Assembly (NCBI RefSeq): GCF_021354595.1
Contig: NZ_JADWYJ010000009.1
Span: 62,001 to 126,000 of the forward strand
Origin: Maribellus sp. CM-23
GTDB lineage: Bacteria; Bacteroidota; Bacteroidia; Bacteroidales; Prolixibacteraceae
DNA length: 64,000 bases
Direction: 5' to 3'
The notes under the pieces: generated by a model
What the model saw: the letters and a program-made list of their open reading frames with translations, nothing else
The model's database searches: none
What the model was told of the DNA's origin: nothing
Translations under genes and position numbers: made by a program
Shown here: piece after piece, positions 1-9,089 of the stretch
How the letters are laid out: every line of letters starts with the position of its first letter
Position numbering within the stretch: the stretch's first letter is position 1

Positions 1-511
1 GGTAAGCTTCCAGAACATCTTTCAGCCGTTGCTCGCGATCAGCGCTGTCAACAGCCGCCCCCAAGTATTCATCCGGATCGTGAACTGACACCAACTCCTG
101 TTTATATTTTGGCCCCAGTAATTCGGCTCCTTGTCGCCAACATTCCAAAATTCCGTCGTAGCTGATTTTCTGCATCGCATCATACTTAAGATTAGCCCAG
201 GCTCCCGGCTCAAAAGTTGGTTCAGCTGTTTCCAGCGGCACCCGGTACCATCCCAGTTTATTGCTAATCGTAATTTGTTCCGGTTCAATCTCAAGCTTTT
301 CCAAGCCCCACCGGATCACTTCCAGCGCCAATCCTGCCCCATACTTTCCCGCGCTGTCAATCATCACTTTTCCATCGCTAACCTTAAACCACTCCTGCAT
401 CAGATTCAGCTTCTCTGTTTCCGACAATTCGCGGTACAGGTTGCCCAAGTAACTGGTTCCATATATAATTGCCGGGAAATTGAGTTCGCTTTTGTTCTGT
501 TTATTTAACAT
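1..511 (-). CDS. Aldo/keto reductase, L-fucose (D-threo-aldose) dehydrogenase type, 3' end cut by window edge
   Basis: Only the first 170 residues are inside the window; the gene continues to the left. The ATG at 509-511 is followed by FPAIIYGTSYLGNLYRE, an early beta strand of the aldo/keto reductase barrel, then DSAGKYGAG near residue 57, where the family has its catalytic Asp and Tyr, and later SVHDPDEYL. This pattern resembles D-threo-aldose 1-dehydrogenases, which oxidise L-fucose to L-fuconolactone with NAD(P). The gene lies 82 bases downstream of a mutarotase and near a LacI regulator, in front of a PUL that encodes an alpha-L-fucosidase, so oxidative fucose catabolism in the cytoplasm is the likely role. 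The family call is firm; fucose as substrate is inferred from motifs and context. Confidence 0.8.
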   Translation of the reverse strand, partial: MLNKQNKSELNFPAIIYGTSYLGNLYRELSETEKLNLMQEWFKVSDGKVMIDSAGKYGAGLALEVIRWGLEKLEIEPEQITISNKLGWYRVPLETAEPTFEPGAWANLKYDAMQKISYDGILECWRQGAELLGPKYKQELVSVHDPDEYLGAAVDSADREQRLKDVLEAY

Positions 512-593
512 GTCAATCTATTTGCTTTGGTTGTCAATCCATCGCCAAACATGCTGGCTGTTGACTCAACGTATAAATTCGATCCACAAGCAC

Positions 594-905
594 TCATTTT
601 TCATCAGCTGTTGCTTCCGATGTCGTCAGTTGAAACTGCGACACATAAGCTTCCCATTCGGCTTGACGAGGCTTTTGAGCCAGTTCTTTCATCGCCTGCT
701 CATGGTCAAAATCGGGTACCGTATCCATGATCATGAATAAGCGGTTTTGGAGGATGTAAATTTCCATATCCAAAATGCCGACTTCTTTCATTCCCTGTGT
801 AATTTCCGGCCACGTGTTTTCCGCTTTATGAACCTCCCGATAGGCTTCAATCAGACTGGGATCATTTTCCAGCAACAAGGTTTTACAATACCGTTTAAAC
901 TTCAT
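594..905 (-). CDS. L-fucose/L-rhamnose mutarotase family protein (RhaM/DUF718-like)
   Basis: A complete 103-residue protein, the usual size for the RhaM/DUF718 family of ferredoxin-like-fold mutarotases, which interconvert the alpha and beta anomers of deoxysugars. Family features visible are the N-terminal RYCKTLLLENDPSLIEAYREVH segment, which carries the conserved histidine, the central GILDMEIYILQNRLFMIMDT strand pair, and a C-terminal EWEAYVSQFQ helix. It is transcribed with the fucose-dehydrogenase-like gene downstream, so it probably supplies that enzyme with the correct anomer of L-fucose released by the nearby GH29 fucosidase. It is divergent from the LacI-type regulator across a 181-base gap. 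Rhamnose cannot be excluded as the natural substrate from sequence alone. Confidence 0.8.
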   Translation of the reverse strand: MKFKRYCKTLLLENDPSLIEAYREVHKAENTWPEITQGMKEVGILDMEIYILQNRLFMIMDTVPDFDHEQAMKELAQKPRQAEWEAYVSQFQLTTSEATADEK

Positions 906-1086
906 CGCTTTTCTCTTTTGAATATTTAAATTTCCGTGATTTTCAGTTCTTAATCAAAGTAACGTATGTATATATCTCCATGCAAAGCTTTGCGACAAGC
1001 TTTGCAATTCAAAAAATATGTTTTCAAACACAAATAGTAGGCGTTTAGATAGGATAAAAACTATTTTTGTTTGACAAGGACAAATT
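906..1086. promoter_or_regulatory. Divergent control region with candidate LacI operator
   Basis: The gap between the divergent mutarotase and lacI-type genes contains a 10-base inverted repeat, TGCAAAGCTT at 981-990 and AAGCTTTGCA at 997-1006, with a 6-base spacer. Inside its left part is the perfect 12-base palindrome GCAAAGCTTTGC (982-993). LacI-family dimers bind such palindromes, so this is a candidate operator for autoregulation and control of the fucose genes. TATTTTTG at 1062-1069 fits the Bacteroidota -7 box TAnnTTTG for the lacI-type gene, 17 bases before its ATG. I do not see a clean -33 TTTG. Operator function is inferred. Confidence 0.5.
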
Positions 1087-2109
1087 ATGGGCAACAGGCA
1101 TATTTCATTAAAAGATTTGGCCAGGGAACTAAACGTTTCTATTTCGACGGTTTCGCGTGCGCTAAAAGATCATCCCGATATCAGCGATGCGATGAAGGAG
1201 AAAGTGAAAAAAATGGCGCAGGAGCACCGTTACACCCCAAACCCTCTTGCCATGGGCCTGCTTAAGCAGGAAACCCGCATGATTGGTGTGATTGTCCCAG
1301 ATCTGGTTACCCACTTCTATGCCTCCATTATTGCCGGTATTGAAAGTTATGCCAAAGAGAAAGGCTACTTCATTTTATTAGCCAGCTCCAATGAATCGTA
1401 TCTCAAGGAAAAAGAATCCATTGAAAATTTATTGCGGGCACGGGTAGAAGGATTCATCGTTTGCCTTAGCCAGGAAACAACAGAAACGGCTCATTTCGAG
1501 GATTTACTAAAGCTGAATATTCCGCTGGTATTTTTTGATCGCGTTTGCCTTAGCGGACAAGTGTCTTCTGTAACTGCCGACAACACGGAAGCAGCTCAAA
1601 CAATCACCCAGCATTTCTACCAACAGGGCTGCCGAAGAATTGCTTTTATATCCGGACCGCAACACCTTAACATTTCCAAAGAACGGATGAGCGGTTACCT
1701 CGCAGGTTTAGAAACTTCGAAATTGCCTGTCATCCCGGAGTTGATTGAAGCATGTGACCTCAGCTCCGACTCGGCCACGCAGGCCATGAAACGCTTGCTT
1801 GAGCTAAAAAAACCGCCGGACGCAGTTTTCGGGATTAATGATACCGTTGCTTTTGCCGCCATGAAGGAAATTAAGCGTCAAGGCTTTCGCATTCCTGACG
1901 ATATTGCACTGATTGGTTTTACCGATGAGTTTCATTCAACAGTGGTTGACCCTCCCATGACCTCCGTTACGCATCCTACTTTTGAAATGGGCAGAGCTGC
2001 GGCTAACTTATTTTTTAGTGCCAGACAAGCGAAAGAAACACCAAAAACCCTTGTTCTGAAAACCCAGTTGGTTGAGCGGGAATCCTCTCAGAAAAACAAG
2101 CTATACTGA
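1087..2109 (+). CDS. LacI family transcriptional regulator
   Basis: A 340-residue protein with the standard LacI layout. The N-terminal helix-turn-helix (ISLKDLARELNVSISTVSRAL, about residues 5-25) has the conserved VSxxTVSRAL recognition helix and is followed by the hinge helix (NPLAMGLLKQ). The rest is a periplasmic-binding-protein-like effector domain starting at IGVIVPDLVTHFYASIIAGIE and containing FFDRV, RRIAFISGP, PDAVFGINDTVAFAAM and the C-terminal TSVTHPTFEMGRAA. It is the only plus-strand gene in the first 36 kb. Its position opposite the mutarotase and fucose-dehydrogenase genes, with an inverted repeat between them, suggests it controls fucose catabolism in response to a sugar or sugar acid. 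The effector is not determinable from sequence. Confidence 0.93.
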   Translation: MGNRHISLKDLARELNVSISTVSRALKDHPDISDAMKEKVKKMAQEHRYTPNPLAMGLLKQETRMIGVIVPDLVTHFYASIIAGIESYAKEKGYFILLASSNESYLKEKESIENLLRARVEGFIVCLSQETTETAHFEDLLKLNIPLVFFDRVCLSGQVSSVTADNTEAAQTITQHFYQQGCRRIAFISGPQHLNISKERMSGYLAGLETSKLPVIPELIEACDLSSDSATQAMKRLLELKKPPDAVFGINDTVAFAAMKEIKRQGFRIPDDIALIGFTDEFHSTVVDPPMTSVTHPTFEMGRAAANLFFSARQAKETPKTLVLKTQLVERESSQKNKLY

Positions 2110-2284
2110 GCCTAACAACGACAAACTCTTTCTTCGTTCATCTTTTAGTGCCCTTCTGTTCCAAGCATAATTTTTATTCGGAAATCAAACAGTTTTTCCA
2201 TAATAAAGATTCCCATGATCTGCTGACATTATAGGAAGATAACGATTTAGGGCCCTAGTATGGTAAATCATTCAAGATGTGCAA

Positions 2285-2331
2285 ATAAAAAAAAAAGAGA
2301 CTGACTTTAACTGACAGCCTCTTCTCACTAA
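2285..2331 (-). terminator. Rho-independent terminator after the SusD remnant
   Basis: Read on the minus strand, the arms AGAGGCTGTC and GTCAGTCTCT pair with one G-T wobble and one mismatch and are followed by a run of ten T. It sits just beyond the stop codon of the decayed SusD segment. Next to it (2331-2350) is a CTAACGAACTAAACTAAATCT tract resembling the one beside the terminator of the intact susD at 18481-18503. Confidence 0.7.
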
Positions 2332-2361
2332 CGAACTAAACTAAATCTATAGAAGATCGGT

Positions 2362-2706
2362 TTTACCATCCCGGATTTTGTTCCAGTTGCGTTCCTTCAA
2401 TGTCAAACTCAGGTTTAAAACCTGTATAATACAATCTATCGTACTCTCCCCTATAGATTCTATATGTTTCAACTAATCTTGGGCTCTTGCATCGGCCTCT
2501 TTCAGCCAGTTTGGATTTTGATAGATAGGCGAATTGTCCACATTCCCATCTGGCGACGATTGCAGAAAATGTGACACTACAATAGGTTCTAAATAATGAG
2601 CTTTATGCCAATATATTTCATGGCAATAAACAACCGGACAATATAGTTCAAACGATGGATAATGGAATTCTGATTGATGAATCAGGTTTATCCGAAACGA
2701 TATCAC
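2362..2706 (-). pseudogene. Decayed C-terminal end of a SusD/RagB-like gene
   Basis: On the minus strand a 77-codon stretch ends with SSPDGNVDNSPIYQNPNW and then a stop at 2473, which resembles the C-terminal tail of many SusD/RagB lipoproteins. In a shifted frame the sequence continues with YRGEYDRLYYTGFKPEFD and ends GTQLEQNPGW-stop near 2364, another typical SusD ending. There is no signal peptide, no N-terminal TPR region and no susC partner here. The two frames imply either a frameshift in one gene or two superimposed remnants. A terminator follows at once. The simplest reading is that a deletion removed an older susC/susD pair at the downstream edge of PUL 1. This rests on recognition of short tail motifs, so confidence is moderate. 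Confidence 0.55.
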
Positions 2707-2810
2707 TCGATATGTGTTATCAGACTTCGTCCGACCAAGGTCATTTCAAATAACAGCAGGAACGACCAGATCTGAGCACTTCAGACAAATAATAACCGTA
2801 ATAAAGTTTA

Positions 2811-2841
2811 TTTGAGAAGCAGCACTAAACTGCTTCTCAAA
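2811..2841 (-). terminator. Terminator hairpin after the fucosidase gene
   Basis: A perfect 12-base inverted repeat, TTTGAGAAGCAG and CTGCTTCTCAAA, encloses a 7-base loop 31 bases downstream of the fucosidase stop codon. On the minus strand it is followed by a weakly T-rich stretch. It most likely marks the end of the long PUL 1 enzyme transcript. Confidence 0.75.
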
Positions 2842-2872
2842 TACTATCTTTTCAGTGGTATCTCCCAAACAC

Positions 2873-5104
2873 TTACTCCGTTTTCAAAAAGTCAATTTCA
2901 GCAATAGCGGCAGCTTTATTTCCTCCAGCAATAACTCGAGATTCAATCCGGAAAAAACGTGCAGATACGGGAGCATTAAAATAATGCGTCCGTGGAGTCG
3001 GGTCGTTTATCAGGTTGCCAAATTTAAAAGCTTCAAGCGTTTCCCAGCTTTTACCGTCCGTGCTTGTTTTAATCAGCCCTTCTTCGATCATGCCATCGGC
3101 ATTAGCAGTTTGAGGAGTATAAACAAAGCCTGACAGAAGCTGTTCCTGTCCCAAATCAATGGATAAGAAATGAGTTCCTTTTCGTGTCGAAGTCCAGTAT
3201 GTCTGGCTATTTTCATCGAAAGCCATTGTTCCGGTATGCCCTTCCAACTCCTGATCTGCACCAACTAATTTCCAGCCTTTCTTGATAATTCCAAAGGTTT
3301 TTTCGGCCACACTACCCGCCTGATCTTTGGTAAATGAGCGGGCTTTTACTTGTCCTGACTCGTGAAAGAATGGAGCAGTATACAATTTTGACGTGTTGGT
3401 TGGTTCACTACCATCCAGTGTATAACGAATTTCCAGATCATTGTTGATGTTCCGTGAAATGTCTTCACCATGAGGTTTCCAACTAAAATCATGTTTCTTC
3501 GGCTCAATGGTCAACTGACCATCAATGCTTAGGGAGAAAGCAAGTTGTGGCGGACGGTTTTTATAATAATGAGCCGAAACCTTTGCAATAGCAGGTGCCA
3601 TGCGTGATTCTAAAATTCGCAAACGCCATTTTGAAGTGGTTACTGTAGGGAAACGCAGAATCCGTTTGTAGCCCACATTTGTTGCTGAAGCAACTTCTTG
3701 CCACTGGTTGTCAATCCAGGCATCCAAAGCGTGTTTCTCAATACGCTCGCTATGGCTGGCAATGGCCTCCTGAATAACAAAGCGGTTGGCTTCTACTTCC
3801 GAAACCATCGTAATTTCAATCGCCTTTTCATCATCTGCGAGCAATTTGTAAGAGTTTGGATCATTATCCAACACTTCGGCAGGACCTTTAGCTCCTCTCA
3901 GCAGATCAGTACCATAAGTTTGCTCGATGCGTTTTCCAACTTCTTCCAAAACCTGAACATCTTCGTCAGAAAAACGTCCTTCCCGGTTGGGTGGAATATT
4001 CAAAAGAAATGTGGAATTACCGCCAACCGATCTTTCATAAATATCAAAAACATCATCGGCGTTACGCACTTTCTGACTGGTTTCGTCCCGGTAAAACCAT
4101 CCTTCTCTTATTGAAGTATTGGTTTCTGCTTGCTGATAATGCAGGAACTTTGCCTGGAATAATTGTTCCCTGCTCCCCAATGACTTATCCGTCATGTCCG
4201 GGAAATGCTCAGCGATGTCCGGATTTTCCTGGTATGGAATCACGTTCCATTCAGTATCCCTGGTCTTTCCTGATTCGTTTCCACACCAACGGATGTCCTC
4301 ACGACCAAAAATAACCGCTTCAGGAGCCAAAGTGCGAATCAATTCTTTCCAGGCCATATAATCGTAAGTTTGTCCGCCTTTGCGCTTTGGGTGTGCCCCG
4401 TCAAACCAAACTTCATGCACCGGACCATACTCGGTAAGTAGTTCAAACAGCTGGTTCAGGAAATATTCATTGTAATCATCCACCGTGAATTTAAAGGTGG
4501 TTTTGTTCTCAAACGGACGTCCTTCAATCGGACGAGGAATGATACGCTCCGTCTTTTTACTCAGGTTCCCATACAAGCCTTCCGGATTCTCAATCTGGAA
4601 CAAATCGGCTGGAGAAAGGTAAACACCTAACTTCAAGCCATAATTTTCACACGACTCAGCCAAATCTTTCAACACATCGCCTTTGCCATCTTTAAACGGA
4701 GAAGCCATGATCCCGTGTTCAGTATAGCGGCTTTGCCACAAGCAAAATCCATCATGGTGTTTGGCCGTAAAAATCACTTTGGTCATTCCGGCAGCTTTCA
4801 TCGCCTGGCACCACTGGTCGGTATCCAGCTCGCGAAGGTCAAAAATCCGGGGATCTTCCATGCCATTCCCCCACTCCATTCGTGTAAATGTATTGGGACC
4901 AAAATGAATAAAAGCAATGAATTCATCACTCAGGGCATCCATTTGGTTTGGCGTAGGCACCACATGTGCAGCCTTAGCAATAATTGAATCGTTGGTATCA
5001 TCTTGATCAACCGAAATTGTATTCATGGGCTCCATCAGTTGTCCCGACGGATTTGAACATCCAAAGATGATTGCAAGAAATAATAGTGGTAAAGTTTTTC
5101 TCAT
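2873..5104 (-). CDS. GH29 alpha-L-fucosidase with CHB_HEX_C and F5/8 type C domains, lipoprotein
   Basis: The start at 5104 was chosen because MRKTLPLLFLAIIFGC is a lipoprotein signal with lipobox cysteine; an in-frame ATG 16 codons upstream would add a hydrophilic tail. The mature 743-residue product has a GH29 barrel with AKHHDGFCLWQS and VWFDGAHP, whose Asp (about residue 235) matches the GH29 nucleophile. Next come a chitobiase C-terminal type beta domain (RYTLDGSEP, about 535-590) and a discoidin/F5-8 type C carbohydrate-binding domain (last 130 residues). This layout is usual for fucosidases acting on alpha-1,3/1,4-linked fucose of Lewis-type glycans, releasing L-fucose outside or in the periplasm. 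It is the last gene of PUL 1, 40 bases after the NPCBM glycosidase. Linkage preference is inferred. Confidence 0.92.
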   Translation of the reverse strand: MRKTLPLLFLAIIFGCSNPSGQLMEPMNTISVDQDDTNDSIIAKAAHVVPTPNQMDALSDEFIAFIHFGPNTFTRMEWGNGMEDPRIFDLRELDTDQWCQAMKAAGMTKVIFTAKHHDGFCLWQSRYTEHGIMASPFKDGKGDVLKDLAESCENYGLKLGVYLSPADLFQIENPEGLYGNLSKKTERIIPRPIEGRPFENKTTFKFTVDDYNEYFLNQLFELLTEYGPVHEVWFDGAHPKRKGGQTYDYMAWKELIRTLAPEAVIFGREDIRWCGNESGKTRDTEWNVIPYQENPDIAEHFPDMTDKSLGSREQLFQAKFLHYQQAETNTSIREGWFYRDETSQKVRNADDVFDIYERSVGGNSTFLLNIPPNREGRFSDEDVQVLEEVGKRIEQTYGTDLLRGAKGPAEVLDNDPNSYKLLADDEKAIEITMVSEVEANRFVIQEAIASHSERIEKHALDAWIDNQWQEVASATNVGYKRILRFPTVTTSKWRLRILESRMAPAIAKVSAHYYKNRPPQLAFSLSIDGQLTIEPKKHDFSWKPHGEDISRNINNDLEIRYTLDGSEPTNTSKLYTAPFFHESGQVKARSFTKDQAGSVAEKTFGIIKKGWKLVGADQELEGHTGTMAFDENSQTYWTSTRKGTHFLSIDLGQEQLLSGFVYTPQTANADGMIEEGLIKTSTDGKSWETLEAFKFGNLINDPTPRTHYFNAPVSARFFRIESRVIAGGNKAAAIAEIDFLKTE

Positions 5105-5144
5105 CTGATTAAAATTGTACGTTTTGAATAAGTATTTTATTTTT

Positions 5145-7925
5145 CTATTCAATAACCAGCCAGGTATATGAATTAGCCGGAATAGTAAGTTTTACGCTTA
5201 CCTTGTAATCGCGACTAAGCTGATAAGTAATGGTTTCACCTTCTTTTTCACGGATGGTAGCTGTTTTGGTTAATCCGGTATAATAAAGCGGCAGTGTGAT
5301 TTCACGCACCATATCTTCATTGGTTGGATTGAAAAACATCGCCAGCCCTTTTTCTTTCAACTCAGGATTGACATGCAGAAAACCATCCCAGTCTTTTCCT
5401 GATGGGCGACGCAGATGAACCAGGTCGCTGTTTAGAATATTGCGATACTTCTTATACCAGTCAATTACCCGAACAACAAGCTCTTTTGTTTCCGGGGCAT
5501 CGTAAAGCCGGGGCCCGCGATAACAGGACTGTACGCCGGAGCCATAATTCTGCATCATCTGGTTTTCGTAAGCATCCAGGTGATCTTTCAAAGGTTCAAT
5601 GGTCGCAGCTGCACCTCCTCCGTGGTACTGCGTCAGCGGAGTAAACGTCCAGCACATGCTTGGAATCCGATCCCACAAACCATCGTAAATATTCTGGCGG
5701 CCAAGCACCAACTGTCGTTCACGTGGTAACGACCAGTTTACTTCCCGGTAGCCAATCCCGGTTTTATTGGAGCCCGAATTGACATAGAAGTCGGGGATAT
5801 TCATGTATATACCTTCGCCACGCATCCATTGATACAGGCCCTGAATTTGCGCATACTGTTTCCACTGCGAATCGCCCAATCCATTGTGATGCGCATGGCT
5901 TGTTGAAGCACACACATTGCCCGGGTAAGAACCATCATTTTCGAAGACACTCATGCCAGTTTTCTCATAAAACTTCCTGATTTTCCGAAAGTAGTTATAG
6001 CCCCACTCGCTGCTCAAACAAGGCGACGAGCCAAAAATCATTCCGCCACGCTTTCCGGTTTTGGGATTGATTACATCGACCTCATCGCTGATCCAACGGC
6101 TCGAAAGCAGGCTATAGCCCCCCAGTTCAATGCCTTTGGAATGTGCATAGTCCACCAACTTTTTGAAATAAGCGTAATTTTCTTCCGACTCATCTTCCAT
6201 GTTTACACCACTACCAAAACTCAGAATTACCATTTCATAGCCAACCTCTGCACATTGATCAATGGCGCTCTTTACAACTTCCTCTTTTGAGTCCGTCAGG
6301 TGCAGAAAAATTGGGTTTTCAGTGGTCCACGGAGAAATTGTACGGTACATTTTGCGAATGAACAGGCCTCGTCTTTCTTTATCGTAACTGTCCATCGGTG
6401 TTTCCCAAACGCGGAAAGTACTCAGCGACTCTCCGGGACGAATAGCAGTTTCCGGTCCCAGTGGCGGTTTTACCTCCAGCAGACAAGGGGTTTGCAAGGG
6501 ATAGTTGGCCTGTGAAGTGTAGCGCGAATCGGGCTCCCAGTAAGTGGTCACATCCGAATTGCGTTGCTGCATACCACCAAAAGCATAGTCTGTTTCAATA
6601 TGAATATTGGGCTTGATCCATTCTGCAGGAATGCCTACAAGGCTTTCCCCTTCGACCATGGCCAGCTGCTCCAGTTTAAACTGGTTGACCTGCACCAACA
6701 GGTCGCCCTTGTTGATCACTTCCACCCACTTGCTGATGGTTGGAATTCCATCGTAAAGCACAAAATGAACTTTAACGACAATGTCGTCTTTGGTCAGGGT
6801 AAATACCAGCTGTTTCCCGCTTGGCATTTCTTTGTTGGCGGCCCAGCGAACTTGCTTCCAGTCCATCCGGTCATCCAGTTCTTTCACTTCAAACTTTTGT
6901 ACCTGAAAGGCGTTTGGGATAGCTGCTAACTGATCAACCCAGCGCATTAAAGTATAGCCGTAATCCGGCTGCTGGCTCAAACCACCTATGGTATAAGTTT
7001 TTCCGTCAATGGTCAGCGTTCCCTCGTTGGAAACAGCCCGCAACAAGCTTTCGCCTGTCATTTGATTGATGTAGTCAATGGTTGCCAAGTTGGGTGAAAC
7101 CCGAAATACCCGGGCCACCAGCCCATTGCTTAACACCAAATCTTTGTTATCATTGGTTCGGTATACTCCGGCCTTGGCTTTTGAATTGTCAATCAGCCAA
7201 TCGTAATCCGGTTGAACCAGGGGCTGTTTAATTTCCGGCAACGCTGCGATTAAAGCATCCAGTTGCTTTTTGATCGTTTCTTCCTGTTTTATCACGATTG
7301 CAAAATCCGGAGCAGCAATTGTCGGAGCAATCTCGAAGTATTCAAATTGCGGATTAAGCCACACAGCATGATCACCGCTTTCGCCATCTCCGGCATCTTC
7401 AACCACCAGTTCCAAAACTCCTCCGCGTACTTTCTCATCAATCGTTTGGGGAGCATCGCCTTGCCTCATGATGCCACTAGTGTAAATCTCCTTGCCATTA
7501 TGAAGGAGTTTAAACACCACAGTTCCCGCATCGGGTTTTCCACTCTTCCCTTCAATTCCTACAAATTGCTTTTGATCATCGGTTACCTCGTAATAAACCC
7601 GTTTTCCATCTGCTAACGGAATGGTCTGAATCGTTGCTGCCTCATAATCGATTCCCGAGTCATTTACGCCAACTTGAGCTGTAAAGCGGCTGCCTTTGTT
7701 CATCTTTATTTTGATAACTGAGTGGGAATGAACACCAATTCCCTCACTGAACGTTTCTCCGGCAACGGACAGCTGCTCTCCGGTTACCGACTTGTTTTTC
7801 ACCGGCGCTCCATAAGTTTGTTGAGACAGCGATATATCCAGTTCCTGAAGTTTGATAAACTGTTGAGCCCTTGCCGAGCATATTAATCCTGCAACAAAAA
7901 CAAAAATGATGATACTTCTTTTCAT
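5145..7925 (-). CDS. NPCBM-domain GH36-like (clan GH-D type) glycoside hydrolase
   Basis: A 926-residue secreted protein with a cleavable signal ending ARA-Q near residue 20. Residues about 22-200 form an NPCBM carbohydrate-binding module (SEGIGVHSHSVIKIKMNKGS, GVNDSGIDYEAATIQ). A beta-sandwich similar to the N-terminal part of alpha-galactosidases follows, then a TIM-barrel with VILSFGSGVNME, ELGGYSLLSSRW and FENDGSYPG (Asp near residue 664, the likely nucleophile position), and a late TGIGYREVNWSLPRER motif. A small beta domain ends the protein. The family resembles GH36-type alpha-galactosidases or alpha-N-acetylgalactosaminidases, but the strict GH36 WDMN signature is absent, so the exact family and sugar are unsure. 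Its place beside fucosidase, sulfatase and hexosaminidase suggests removal of a terminal alpha-Gal or alpha-GalNAc. Confidence 0.7.
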   Translation of the reverse strand: MKRSIIIFVFVAGLICSARAQQFIKLQELDISLSQQTYGAPVKNKSVTGEQLSVAGETFSEGIGVHSHSVIKIKMNKGSRFTAQVGVNDSGIDYEAATIQTIPLADGKRVYYEVTDDQKQFVGIEGKSGKPDAGTVVFKLLHNGKEIYTSGIMRQGDAPQTIDEKVRGGVLELVVEDAGDGESGDHAVWLNPQFEYFEIAPTIAAPDFAIVIKQEETIKKQLDALIAALPEIKQPLVQPDYDWLIDNSKAKAGVYRTNDNKDLVLSNGLVARVFRVSPNLATIDYINQMTGESLLRAVSNEGTLTIDGKTYTIGGLSQQPDYGYTLMRWVDQLAAIPNAFQVQKFEVKELDDRMDWKQVRWAANKEMPSGKQLVFTLTKDDIVVKVHFVLYDGIPTISKWVEVINKGDLLVQVNQFKLEQLAMVEGESLVGIPAEWIKPNIHIETDYAFGGMQQRNSDVTTYWEPDSRYTSQANYPLQTPCLLEVKPPLGPETAIRPGESLSTFRVWETPMDSYDKERRGLFIRKMYRTISPWTTENPIFLHLTDSKEEVVKSAIDQCAEVGYEMVILSFGSGVNMEDESEENYAYFKKLVDYAHSKGIELGGYSLLSSRWISDEVDVINPKTGKRGGMIFGSSPCLSSEWGYNYFRKIRKFYEKTGMSVFENDGSYPGNVCASTSHAHHNGLGDSQWKQYAQIQGLYQWMRGEGIYMNIPDFYVNSGSNKTGIGYREVNWSLPRERQLVLGRQNIYDGLWDRIPSMCWTFTPLTQYHGGGAAATIEPLKDHLDAYENQMMQNYGSGVQSCYRGPRLYDAPETKELVVRVIDWYKKYRNILNSDLVHLRRPSGKDWDGFLHVNPELKEKGLAMFFNPTNEDMVREITLPLYYTGLTKTATIREKEGETITYQLSRDYKVSVKLTIPANSYTWLVIE

Positions 7926-8080
7926 ACTCTTTCAATTTTCTTATTTCCGGTTGATTTGGTCAGATCCCATCCCCTTATTACAACTGTTTTCATATTCCGA
8001 CTTTTGGAGGTTGTTTTTTTACGCTTTTCAAAATATCGCATATTTGGCAATTATACAGCAAAGCTAATAAACCAGTTTTT

Positions 8081-9055
8081 CTATATTTTTAGTTTCCGAT
8101 CTGATATCATTGGTACAATTGGGCTGTTTTCGGTAGGTTTTGGGAATCTCAATTCTTCCGGAGAAGGGCCCACAAAAGTACTTTCGACCCCATGTATCTG
8201 AATCTTGTTTTGATCAATCTCGATAAAAGCAAACAAAGGATCAGCGTACGGAACAGTGTATTTTATCCACGGGAATTTTTCGTCGATTTCCTTGCTGTAG
8301 CGAATGGTTTGATAATCGCCTCCCAGCCAGCTATACGACATGCTGTTTATTTGAATGTAGTAGATTCCGTTTATCGAAGTTGCATAATCAGTGTGATGGT
8401 GCCCACTAAAACAAGCCACTACTTTTTCAAATCCGGCTGTTTTGTTGGCTGCTTCAAGAATAGCCCTTATTTCATTCTGATTTTCAACTCCCAATTCCAC
8501 ATTCTCAAGGCTCTGATGCGAAAATACAATACAAGGCAGATCTGTTGTTGCCAAATCATTTTTCAACCATTCAACTTGCTCCTTTCCTATAAACCGGGCA
8601 TATCCGGCAGCTTTATCGGGCGAGGGATTCTTATCATTTCCGTCGAGTACAATAAAATGAAAATCATTCTGGTTGAAAGAGTAATACTTTTGGGGTGCAT
8701 TCCAGAATTCAATAACCTGCTCGCGGGAAAAACCTCCGTCCATGTCATGGTTCCCGATTACGTGGTATTTATTACCCGGATAATTATTGAAAATGTCTAA
8801 GAATTCTTTGTTTTGCTCGTAAGGCCGGCAAAAATCACCCATTTGAATGATAAAATCGGTTTTCTTTTCCGAAGCCTTATTGATGAATGCTTGCAAACGT
8901 TCATCTGCATCGTGCATAATGTCTTTGTGAACATCGGCACACACCCCAAAACGGATTTTGTGTTTTGAACCTTTATTAATGGCATTTAAACCGATGGGTA
9001 GCGTCAACATAGCCACTCCACCAATGCTGTATCGTATAAAATCTTTTCTTTTCAT
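8081..9055 (-). CDS. Calcineurin-like metallophosphoesterase, exported
   Basis: A 324-residue protein that starts KRKDFIRYSIGGVAMLTLPIG, a Tat-like or Sec-type export signal. All calcineurin-like metal-site blocks are present in order: ADVH, QMGDF, VIGNHD, FSHQ and SGHHH. These bind the di-metal centre of phosphomonoesterases and phosphodiesterases. Residues after the GHHH block form a short C-terminal extension. It lies 34 bases after a larger phosphoesterase-propeller fusion and 155 bases before the NPCBM glycosidase, inside a PUL enzyme run, so it probably removes a phospho- or phosphono-substituent from glycan fragments in the periplasm. Substrate cannot be read from sequence; the AEP genes upstream of this PUL make a phosphonate ester an attractive guess. 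Confidence 0.88.
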   Translation of the reverse strand: MKRKDFIRYSIGGVAMLTLPIGLNAINKGSKHKIRFGVCADVHKDIMHDADERLQAFINKASEKKTDFIIQMGDFCRPYEQNKEFLDIFNNYPGNKYHVIGNHDMDGGFSREQVIEFWNAPQKYYSFNQNDFHFIVLDGNDKNPSPDKAAGYARFIGKEQVEWLKNDLATTDLPCIVFSHQSLENVELGVENQNEIRAILEAANKTAGFEKVVACFSGHHHTDYATSINGIYYIQINSMSYSWLGGDYQTIRYSKEIDEKFPWIKYTVPYADPLFAFIEIDQNKIQIHGVESTFVGPSPEELRFPKPTENSPIVPMISDRKLKI

Positions 9056-9089
9056 TACGTTAATTATTTATCGAAAATTAATCATTTTG

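Noticed and set aside
131..508. Plus-strand open frame of 125 codons
   Set aside because: Fully antisense to the aldo/keto reductase gene, whose translation shows clear family motifs.
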